Part shown: positions 56,290-64,000 of the stretch, piece by piece | How positions within the stretch are numbered: the first letter of the stretch is position 1 | How the letters are laid out: each line of letters opens with the position of its first letter | Assembly: GCA_964059195.1 (NCBI GenBank) | Contig: CAXKWD010000009.1 | Coordinates: 146,997,890 to 147,061,889, forward strand | Origin: Ectobius pallidus | Taxonomy: Eukaryota; Arthropoda; Insecta; Blattodea; Ectobiidae | Direction of reading: 5' to 3' | DNA: 64,000 nt | Position numbers and translations under genes: made by a program | The notes under the pieces: model-generated | Database searches by the model: none | What the model saw: the letters and a program-made list of their open reading frames with translations, nothing else | Told to the model about the DNA's origin: nothing

Positions 56290-56935
56290 ATTACATGTAA
56301 GTTTTTGGGCATTGTTGGCAATCTATTTGATATATTCCTGGTATTTTGTCCTGTGGTAGATCATTTTTGTACTTATTAACTATCAAGTTTTTTATGCTAT
56401 ATCTGTTGTGGTTGGCTGTAGTGATCCCATACTCTTTGAAGATTTTTTGGAATTTGTGGTTAACCCCTGGATGGTAATTTAGTTTCCTGTATTTTGATTT
56501 TTCCTTTTGGTTTTCTAACGTGGTGATACCTCTCTGTTGTTTTTGCTTCTTGAATTTCTTAATTGATAGGACAGACAAAAAGAAATATGGAAATTAGGGT
56601 TAAAGAACACTTCAGAAACATTAGACTGCAACAGATAGAGAAATCAGCGATAGCTGCACATCATTGGGAAGAGGAACACAAAATTAGTCAGGGTGCACAG
56701 CTTCTAAAATCAGTGAGGACACCTAGGGAATTACGGATTTGGGAGAAGATCTACATGAGAAAGTTCGAAAATAGACTAATGAACTTCAAAGTTCTGAATG
56801 AAGATAACCTGATAGCCAAGTACATAAAACCGACACCAGGGGAACAGGAAGAACCTCTGAGCACCGTAGTTGACATGTAGGTGACCATGCAGGCAAAGAC
56901 CTGCGAAACACCTACTACCAAAATAATTGGTAAGT
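56290..56935 (+). pseudogene. Penelope-like element with 5' inversion, GIY-YIG domain
   Basis: The minus strand from 56565 down to 56293 reads KYRKLNYHPGVNHKFQKIFK, ..., PGIYQIDCQQCPKTY. The plus strand from 56567 continues IGQTKRNMEIRVKEHFRNI, SAIAAHHWEEEHKI to a stop at 56880. Rejoined, they give the GIY...YIGQTKR motif of Penelope-like endonucleases. The orientation (inverted 5' part, then direct 3' part) fits twin priming. Reverse transcriptase proper is absent. Confidence 0.85.
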
Positions 56936-57029
56936 GAAGTATATAGTGTGTTTAGTCAATCTCTGATTAGTTATATGATTTCACTTCACTGTGTGAGTTC
57001 CACCGCAATAATTTGTATTTGTTATAAAG

Positions 57030-57310
57030 GAATATTATCTATTTTATAGAACCCGGAGGTTCATTGTTGCGCTTACCTGAGCCCGCCATTCAACCCTATT
57101 CTGTGCTAACTCAGTCCAATCATCCCTTGCAAATCCTACTTCCCTTAAATTTACTCTAATATTGTCCTCCCACCTTCGACTAGGTCTTCCAAGTAGTCTT
57201 TTCCCTTTGGGTCTATCAGTCAATACTTTTATACATGTCTTTCCTCCCCTATGCATGCAACATGTCCAGCCCATTGTATCCTCCGTGATTTACTCATGTC
57301 TACACAAGGA
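57030..57310 (-). pseudogene. Non-LTR reverse transcriptase C-terminus
   Basis: Minus strand reads GWTCCMHRGGKTC, DRPKGKRLLGRPSRRWEDNI and DWTELAQNRVEWRAQVSA. Intact frame to a stop at 57044; 5' truncated. Related copies at 60385-60535 and 60770-61005. Confidence 0.82.
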
Positions 57311-57730
57311 AAATCTAAAATCATATCTCATGATAATGCCAAGTTTAAAGTCAGTATTGAATATCTGTGAGTCCTCCTGGTTGGTATGAACTCGGAGCTT
57401 ATTTTCTTATTTTCCTGCATACAGTATGGCCTACCAGAATCGTCTAAACAAACACCCCAATTCATATGCAGTGAATCTCCTGAACAATGGGACAAACACG
57501 TGTAGGCCTAGGCTCAATAGAAATAGAGTTTTGGACTTAATCTACAGATTTAGTTAAATGTCGAACAGATTTGTTATGTTATGCAATTATTAGCCACTGG
57601 GCTATATTTGTAACATGTTCATTCTTGTATCATTATTACTTATTGTTCACTGTAGAACAGATTGTAATGTTGAAGAAAGATTTAAAAAAAATAAAAAATT
57701 TCCTGGTCTGACTGACTATTTTGTTTCCAG

Positions 57731-57845
57731 ACTCAAATGGTTCTGCTGTTTGTTTTGATTGCATCACAAGTAGACTTTATGGTGGGAAGCATCTTGGGGC
57801 CTCAGGATGATGAGGAAGTAGCAAAGGGATTTGTTGGATATAACA
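57731..57845 (+). CDS. SLC12A cotransporter, exon e: TM5
   Basis: 38 codons plus one base, phase 0 to 1, acceptor tgtttccag and donor gtaagt. It opens TQMVLLFVLIASQVDFMVGS (TM5), followed by ILGPQDDEEVAKGFVGYN. The KGFxGY ending matches the family's extracellular loop before the conserved FF motif of the next exon. No stops or frame damage are seen. Confidence 0.9.
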
Positions 57846-58305
57846 GTAAGTATGTTGAATTTTTCTCAGAAAATACTATTGATAATTTCTTTGCTATAAG
57901 AGAACTATAATCACAAATGCTATACTTTTAAGTTTAAAATAACAATATGGGAACAGATTTTATAATTATTGTTGAGGAAGTGTGAAGTAGTCAATTACTT
58001 TTTTGTCTAACCAGTGTTGACATGCAGTGATGGCTAGTTTAAAATGAAAAGACTTGAGGAGACAGGCGTTAGATGTTTTGCTAAGCGGTTTACCACAGAT
58101 CAGTACAGACTTCCAAAAACACTTGTAACTGAGTATGCAGTATTGGTTAATGGACTCCTAAAGGAAAGTAAAAACAATTTAAAACTTTGTTACTGGTTGA
58201 AGAAACAGTTGCTTGCAGTCTAATACTGTATTATGAGTGGTTCAATGATTCACAGTTACGTATTATCTTATGATTAAATAGCTTTTAATTCTGTTTTGTA
58301 GTGTA

Positions 58306-59123
58306 TCTCTTTATAAAAGGCTTTGTCCTGACTGACTGAATTAAAGACAGAGAATCAACGTAGAGTCTAAACTACAAAAGGTACAGACTTGGAATTTTGA
58401 CATTACTGTCGTTTCATAATGTAACAGTTCACTAAGAAAGGATTTTGAAAAATTTTGATTTTAAATGCCAATCCCAATGCCAATGCCAATGTGTAATCCC
58501 TTTTTACACAGAATTATCAAATCCAAATCACAGTTCACATGACAACATATTGTTGCCAGTGGTCTCAGATGGGTTTGGAAATAAATGAAACGTGACTCTG
58601 ACAAATTAGAGAAGATATCAATATAATTCATGTTATAAATAATATTAAAGAATGAAATCCACGAAAATAATGCAGTCACATAACTTTCTCTACCTTGGAC
58701 ATAGAGAAAACAATACGAGGTATGGCAACATGTTTTGGGGAGAGAAGTATGAAAGTGATATTACATTTCTGTTTAATTTCATCCCCAAAACAGTTTTATG
58801 GTAACATGAGAGTGAGAAATAAAATTTTCTGCCACGACAATACAATTTTATGTTACCGGAATTTCTGTTTCTTCTTATTTGAACCCCTACCAGGCTTCCT
58901 GTGTACAAGCGATGGGATACAAAATTCTACATCCTCTATGAGCCATAAAAAGCTATATCAAGCATTTTCTGAGGGAATAGTTTGAGTGTGATAAGTCGTT
59001 CTTCCTAGTTCAAATTCTAAATACCTATATAAGAACCTAGAATTTAAAAATCGAAAGTCCTTCATAAGTTAATTTTCAATTACAAAATAAAAAACCCAGG
59101 GGACGCCGGTCCTTTTAATTTAG
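58306..59123 (+). mobile_element. Helitron-like element in cotransporter intron
   Basis: 5' end TCTCTTTATAAAAGGC preceded by A. The 3' end is a decayed hairpin (acccaggggacgccggtcc) then TTAG. The 3' half matches 63512-64000 in inverted orientation. It lies wholly between exons e and f. Confidence 0.75.
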
Positions 59124-59324
59124 TTTTCTTATATAAGAATAAATAACCTTCATTTAATTTCTTCGGCAACTGTTATCAATCAGTTAAAATTATCAGATTA
59201 TATAGCTGCATCCCGAGGTGATCACAATAAGGAGCATGCACTGTACATATATTGTATAGGTGACTTGCTTCACTGAAGAGAAACTTATTGATATTTAATA
59301 AGGTATGAAATGCTCTGTTGACAG

Positions 59325-59464
59325 TGAAAACGTTCAAAGAGAATCTCGGGAGAGGCTACACATTTTATGAGGGTGTAGATCATGACTTCTTCTCTGTGTT
59401 TGCTGTTTTCTTCCCCGCTGTCACTGGAATTGTAGCTGGAGCCAACTTATCAGGAGACCTCAAG
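59325..59464 (+). CDS. SLC12A cotransporter, exon f: TM6
   Basis: 140 bp; the split codon gives M, then 46 codons. After a hydrophilic stretch ([20 protein letters not shown]) comes [20 protein letters not shown], the TM6 block with the ion-pathway FFP-A-TGI-AGAN motif, then LSGDLK. In solved cotransporters the TM1 and TM6 unwound segments form the ion sites. Acceptor gttgacag, donor gtcagt, phase 0 end. Confidence 0.94.
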
Positions 59465-59864
59465 GTCAGTATGATCTCTTTGCATGCATACCGTATATTT
59501 CCATATATACCTACAGATAAAACGTATAAATTTTCGTCAATTTGGGGAAAAATAAAATTCGGTAAAGTACTTTGACCTAGGGTTGGATGCACATCATTGC
59601 GTAGGGATTCCCACTGCACAGCTGCATTCATGAATGGAGATTTGTTGCGCGTATAAGATGAGTATAGTTTTTATAAGCACATTTTGAGGGAAAAAACATT
59701 GTCTTTTATTCGGGCCAATGTGGTATATACTGTATATTCTGTATATATAGAGGTGGTACATTAATTTTTAAATGGTAAATACATGTTTCTTTCATAAATC
59801 TAGAAATCTCGGTAATTCAGTTCTTAACATGTATATGTGCAACATATATTGACCATTTATTTAC

Positions 59865-60055
59865 ACCGAAGGTTGCGGGTTCGATCCCGACCCAGGTTGA
59901 TGGCATTTATGTGTGCGTAAATGTGACAGGCCCATGTCAGTAGATTTACTGGCATGCAAAGACCTCCTGCAGGACAAAATTCCGGCACACTGGCAAAGGT
60001 CACAGGCCTAAGTTGCAGTAAACCTCCGTCGTTAAATAACCATATACCAATCAAT
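59865..60055 (+). mobile_element. Short SINE-like insert close to cotransporter exon g
   Basis: 191 bp flanked by the exact 11-bp duplication catttatttac (59854-59864, 60056-60066). It begins with a B-box-like gggttcgatcccgaccc, so the 5' tRNA half appears truncated. The second duplication lies in the polypyrimidine-rich region before the exon g acceptor. Confidence 0.78.
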
Positions 60056-60092
60056 CATTTATTTACCTATGCTTTGTGTTCTTTGTTATCAG

Positions 60093-60311
60093 GATCCAAG
60101 CAGTGCAATCCCAATAGGAACCATTCTAGCCATTCTAGTGACATTTGTATCATACGTCGCCTATGCCTTCATGATTGGAGGCTGCGTCCTGCGAAATGCT
60201 TCAGGCAATGTCACAGAATATCTTCAGATGAAAGGCACCTCTGATGAATGGTCTGTCTTTAGCAACTGTACAGGCCGTGAATGTACGTTTGGGATTACGA
60301 ATGACAGCCAG
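60093..60311 (+). CDS. SLC12A cotransporter, exon g: TM7 and glycosylated loop
   Basis: 73 codons, phase 0 to 0. It starts DPSSAIPIGTILAILVTF (DP-x-SAIP-GT is diagnostic) and runs through TM7 into a loop with Asn-linked glycosylation sequons (NAS, NVT, NCT) and paired cysteines (NCTGREC), as expected for the large extracellular TM7-TM8 loop. Acceptor ttatcag, donor gtatgt. A 191-bp SINE-like insert with an 11-bp target duplication ends only 26 bp before the acceptor AG. Confidence 0.94.
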
Positions 60312-60384
60312 GTATGTATTACGTAAAATAAAATTGTTAAAAACTGGGCAAAAACTGATGGAACTCACTGTTTGGGAAAAGACC

Positions 60385-60535
60385 ACTTGGATGACATAGA
60401 CGTAAGTGGAAGGACAATATTAGGATAGATTTAAGGGAAGTAGGATTTGAGAAGGATGGTTGGATGGAGTTAGCACAGAATAGGGTTGAATGGCGGGCTC
60501 AGGGAAGCGTGGCAATGAACCTCCAAACTCCATAA
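60385..60535 (+). pseudogene. Non-LTR reverse transcriptase C-terminal scrap
   Basis: Same family as 57030-57310 (gacaatattaggatagattt, agcacagaatagggttgaat), frame-broken, in the intron between exons g and h. Confidence 0.75.
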
Positions 60536-60769
60536 AATATGTAATATTCCATTAGCTTGCATTTTTTGGCAAAAAAACTGGAATCTGAGGTCTTTTTTCC
60601 CTAGGCACTTTAATCGTTAAATGCACCACAAAGCCCCATTTTTAACTTTTTAATTATCAATATTTTAATCCACATTATTCGAATCTAAGAGAGATGAAAA
60701 TGGGGACTGGAGAAAACTGCATAACGACGAGCTTCATAACCTGTACTCGTCACTGCATATAGTAAGGGT

Positions 60770-61005
60770 AATTAAATCATGGAGGATGAAATGGGGAGGA
60801 AAGACATATTTCAAAAGTATTGACTGGGAGACCCGAAGGGAAAAGATCACCTGGAAGACCTAGACGTAGGTGGGAGGACAATATTAGGAAAGATTTAAGA
60901 GAAGTAGGATTTGCGAGGGATGGTTGGATGGAGTTAGCACAGAATAGGGTTGAATGGCGGGCTCAGGTAAGCACGGCAATGAACCTTCGGGTTCCATAAA
61001 ATAGA
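60770..61005 (+). pseudogene. Non-LTR reverse transcriptase C-terminal fragment
   Basis: Same family, longer: covers GKR-SPGRP-RRW and DGWMELAQNRVEWRAQ-type blocks and ends in the shared ccataaaatagataata. In the same intron as 60385-60535. Confidence 0.78.
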
Positions 61006-61180
61006 TAATAATATTGCCAAACAAAGTGGTGCGGCGTATAAATATTAGTCAATAGCAAGGCCAGCAGGATGCATATTATACGACTGCAGCAGTGAAAGGG
61101 TTAAAGTTTGAGGCATGTTTTAAAAGGTATTTGCATAGTTCACAACACAGTTTTATGTTAGCTGATGTATTTGTTTTAAG

Positions 61181-61288
61181 GCCATGGAGCTTGCATCTTC
61201 TTGGGGCCCACTTATCTATGGAGGATGTTTTGCAGCCACTCTCTCGTCTGCTATTGCGAGTCTTGTGGGAGCTCCACGAGTGCTTCAG
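61181..61288 (+). CDS. SLC12A cotransporter, exon h: TM8 region
   Basis: 36 codons, phase 0 to 0: [20 protein letters not shown] then [16 protein letters not shown]. The S-A-LSSAxxSLVxAP-x-x-x-Q block is typical of the family. Acceptor tgttttaag, donor gttagt. The next expected block (ALCKD...YP and the remaining helices plus the long C-terminal domain) was not found between 61289 and 64000, so it presumably lies beyond the window. Confidence 0.92.
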
Positions 61289-61540
61289 GTTAGTCTGTCT
61301 CATATGAAGGGTCTGAATGTTTACATAACATGAGTATAAGTGCATCAAAATTGGTTCAGAAGTTGTGGAACATTCTGAAAAGTTCTTCTCGTACTTCACA
61401 AAGGTGAGTTCAAACGCTTGAAATCCAGTTGTTTATGTTTAACGAGCACTGTACATTCTCGTTTCCGAATGACTGTTATTGATAACACTAGGACGACTGG
61501 TATCGTCTTGCTACCTAGTCATTTTGACCAGCTGCTTTTT

Positions 61541-62200
61541 CATCTCTTTTTCATGTTTTACTGCCCAATACATTTTTCCCCACTATTTTACTGAAGGAAG
61601 AATGTTTACTTGTACATTATTTTTCCACATAGTCCCTTCCTAGTTCAACACACTTAAGCCATCAAATAGTAAGTGCTTCGATACTGCATGAGAAAAATTA
61701 TTTTGGTTGGTGCTGTAGCCACTCGTGCACCGCCTATTGGACGTCTTCATCAGACTTGAACTTCTGCCCTCTAAGATGCTCCTTTAACGGGCCAAAGATG
61801 TGGAAATCCGAAAGTGCCAAAGCAAAGGAGATTGCTGAGTGCAGGTGTTTTGCTTCAACATGATAGCGCCCATCCTCATGCTGCTCGTGCAACAATAAAA
61901 ACCATCGACAACATCTGCCATAATCGTCAGATTTTGGACCATCAGATTTCCACATCTTTGGTTCATTAAAGGATCACCTTGGAGGGAAGAAATTCAAGTC
62001 TGATTAAGACGTCCAGTCGGCAGTGCACGAGTGGCTACAGCGTCAACCAAAATAATTTTTCTCATGCGGTATCGAAGGAACTCCTATCCGATGGCGAAAG
62101 TGCATTGGACTGGGAGAGAACTACGCAGAAAATAATGAATAAGCAAGCATTCTTCCTGCAGTAAAATAGTGGAGAAAAATTAATTGCAGTTTTCATTTGA
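61541..62200. mobile_element. Fold-back mariner relic (E)
   Basis: Inverted arms start around ccactattttactg(a/c)agg and contain the transposase C-terminus in both directions: DFHIFGPLKEHLRGQKFKSD on the minus strand (about 61734-61830) and a degraded equivalent on the plus strand (about 61940-62050). Outer limits are approximate; no exact TA pair is assigned. Confidence 0.7.
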
Positions 62201-62737
62201 TTCTGCCTCTTATAATAAGCTTATCATGTGTGACGTAACGGTATCAAAATGAAACTCATTTTTAAACTGTTTCTTATTTCAACACCAGTGTGGTATCGAT
62301 TATTATCGAACACACAACGTTCTGGAGACCTTGAGAGGATCAACTGAAAACTGCATAATAGCCTGTATCTAAAATCAAATCAAATCTGTTTGTGTTAATT
62401 TTAATATCATACTAAAATGAATTCATTTCATGTTGTCAAAATCCGTTGGTTGCAAGAAAAACAGATAAAGGAAGCTTTGATTTGACCGATGCCATGAGCT
62501 GCCATCTCTCGTAGAAGACAAGAACTAGAACAACCAGCAGCCAGCTGATGCAAATGACAGCAAGGACGTTTGTTTGAGTGAATCTAAAATCTCAAAACTT
62601 AAACATTTAGACTAATTATGATCGAACAAAAACCATTGTATGCAACTTGCCTATAGTGGCCATTAAGATACTTGTATGAAAATATTCATTTTATATACAT
62701 ACCCATTGTTTAATAAATGCCACTATTGGCTTGATAT
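62201..62737. other. Unassigned spacer
   Basis: Downstream of the last recognised exon; no cotransporter exon or repeat identified. Confidence 0.5.
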
Positions 62738-62747
62738 ATAATGTACT

Positions 62748-63055
62748 GGGGGTACGACGTGGTGTAGTGGTTAAGACACTATGCTACAAACTGGAAAGTC
62801 ACGGGTTTGATTCCCGATGAGGTCGTTGAGATTTTTCAATTGGCCTAATCCTTCTGGTGGCACTATGGCCCTGGGGTCGACTCAGCCTCTTACAGAAATG
62901 AGTAACAGGAGCAATTCTGGGGGTAAAATCACGGCCGGTGTGTAGGACTGACAACCTTGCCACCTTCATGTGCCGTATGTCACAATCTGGGAGCCTCAAT
63001 CTCCTGGAAACCCAACGGGTCTCCATGGCCCATACAGGGATCACTTTACCTTTAC
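62748..63055 (+). mobile_element. tRNA-derived SINE (family 1)
   Basis: 308 bp with B-box-like gggtttgattccc, flanked by the exact 10-bp duplication ataatgtact (62738-62747 and 63056-63065). It lies downstream of the last recognised cotransporter exon. Confidence 0.9.
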
Positions 63056-63065
63056 ATAATGTACT

Positions 63066-63511
63066 ACTTATCTTGAACCAAATTATATGAAAATGTCATT
63101 TATTCTTTGGGTTAAAAAACTATAGTTTTTCATTGATAATCCTCATTATGAAGCGTATAGAAATTTTCCACTAGTACACGCTTATTAAGAATGTATATGT
63201 AATTTCCGCCACTGTACTAGTAACATTTTGGATGACTGGTGAAGACGTTGTATTGCTGAATACGAAAAATTCAGTTTATAATATTAATAAAATGGTAACA
63301 CAACATTGCAGTTAGACATCTCTTTCTGATTAAAAAACCAGAAGACACATGAACAATAAACATGTAAGTTTGATTCTTTGAATATCAAGAAAGAAAGAAC
63401 TTTAACCATTTTAGCTGTGGAAGAGTGACTACCATTAGAACATTGTATTAACATTAAAAGTTATTTTAACCTGTCAATATAAAAATACTTGTTATCTGTA
63501 TTAAAAATTCA
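63066..63511. other. Unassigned spacer
   Basis: AT-rich; nothing recognised. Confidence 0.5.
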
Positions 63512-64000
63512 CTAGCTTAAAAGACCCGGCGTCGCCCGGGTTTTGTATTTTGTAATTGGAAATTAGCTTATGAAGGATTTTCAATTTTAAATTCTAGGTC
63601 CTTATATAGGCATTTATAATTTGAAATAGGAAGAACGACTTATTACACTCAAACTATTCCCTCAGAAAACGCTTGATATAGTTTTTTATGGCTCATAGAG
63701 GATCTAGAATTTTGCATCCCATCGCTTGTACAGTGCACAGCAAGCCTGGTAGAGGTTTAAATAAGAAGAAACCGAAATTCCTGTAACATAAAATTGTAAT
63801 ATCGAGGCGGAAAATTTCCCACTCTTATGTTACCATAAAGCATTATCACTTTCATACTTTTCTCTCCAAAAACCTGCGATATAATATAATAATATACACA
63901 TTACCATACCTCGTTTTGTTTTCTCTATGTCCAGGGTAGAGAAAGTTATGTGATTCCATTATTTTAGTGGATTTCATTCTGTAATATTTATTTATAACAT
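63512..64000 (-). mobile_element. Helitron-like element, cut by window end
   Basis: The plus strand begins ctagcttaaaagacccggc, the complement of a Helitron 3' hairpin (acccgggcgacgccgggt) plus CTAG, preceded by A. Homologous to the 3' half of 58306-59123. Confidence 0.8.

Overview
This is a window of an animal nuclear genome: AT-rich, intron-containing and dominated by transposable elements. The protein similarities point to an insect. The heavy load of tRNA-derived SINEs, hAT and mariner relics, Helitrons and a Penelope-like element suggests a large-genome lineage such as a cockroach or other polyneopteran, but that placement is inference. There are no operons, bacterial genes, CRISPR arrays or functional tRNA/rRNA genes that I can support.

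Host gene. Eight consecutive coding exons (49610-61288, + strand) with GT/AG borders and matching phases encode the end of the N-terminal tail and transmembrane helices 1-8 of an SLC12A cation-chloride cotransporter of the NKCC/NCC type. The first N-terminal exons and everything after the TM8 exon were not recognised and probably lie outside the window. Its introns hold LINE fragments, a 5'-inverted Penelope-like copy, mariner and hAT relics, a Helitron, SINEs and a long TTA microsatellite.

1-22.4 kb: Helitron and LINE ends, two copies of a hairpin-bearing repeat (family P), a MITE with 6-bp target duplications (family W), a mariner relic nested in another repeat, several tRNA-derived SINEs, hAT elements with exact 8-bp target duplications, and a fold-back mariner. 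A composite repeat U at 5.8-7.25 kb recurs inverted at 21-22.3 kb.

22.4-45.7 kb: more P, Q, S, U, W and Y repeats, five hAT-type elements, two intact-ended Helitrons, and two elements whose insertion is proved by an uninterrupted copy of the host repeat elsewhere in the window.

45.7-49.1 kb: the most striking unit is a 3.4-kb DNA transposon with ~210-bp terminal inverted repeats around a decayed minus-strand gene. The gene encodes a PIN/XPG-like nuclease core plus a C-terminal cysteine-rich module. I place it tentatively in the Academ superfamily. It is broken by frameshifts, stops and a 301-bp SINE with a 14-bp target duplication.

Cross-cutting signals: the 8-mer TAGGCCTA occurs 28 times by my count, against an expectation near one. 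Family P keeps a ~110-nt hairpin with compensatory changes between copies. Several mariner relics are fold-backs made from two inverted copies of the transposase 3' end. All boundaries were read by eye; repeat edges without a target duplication are approximate.
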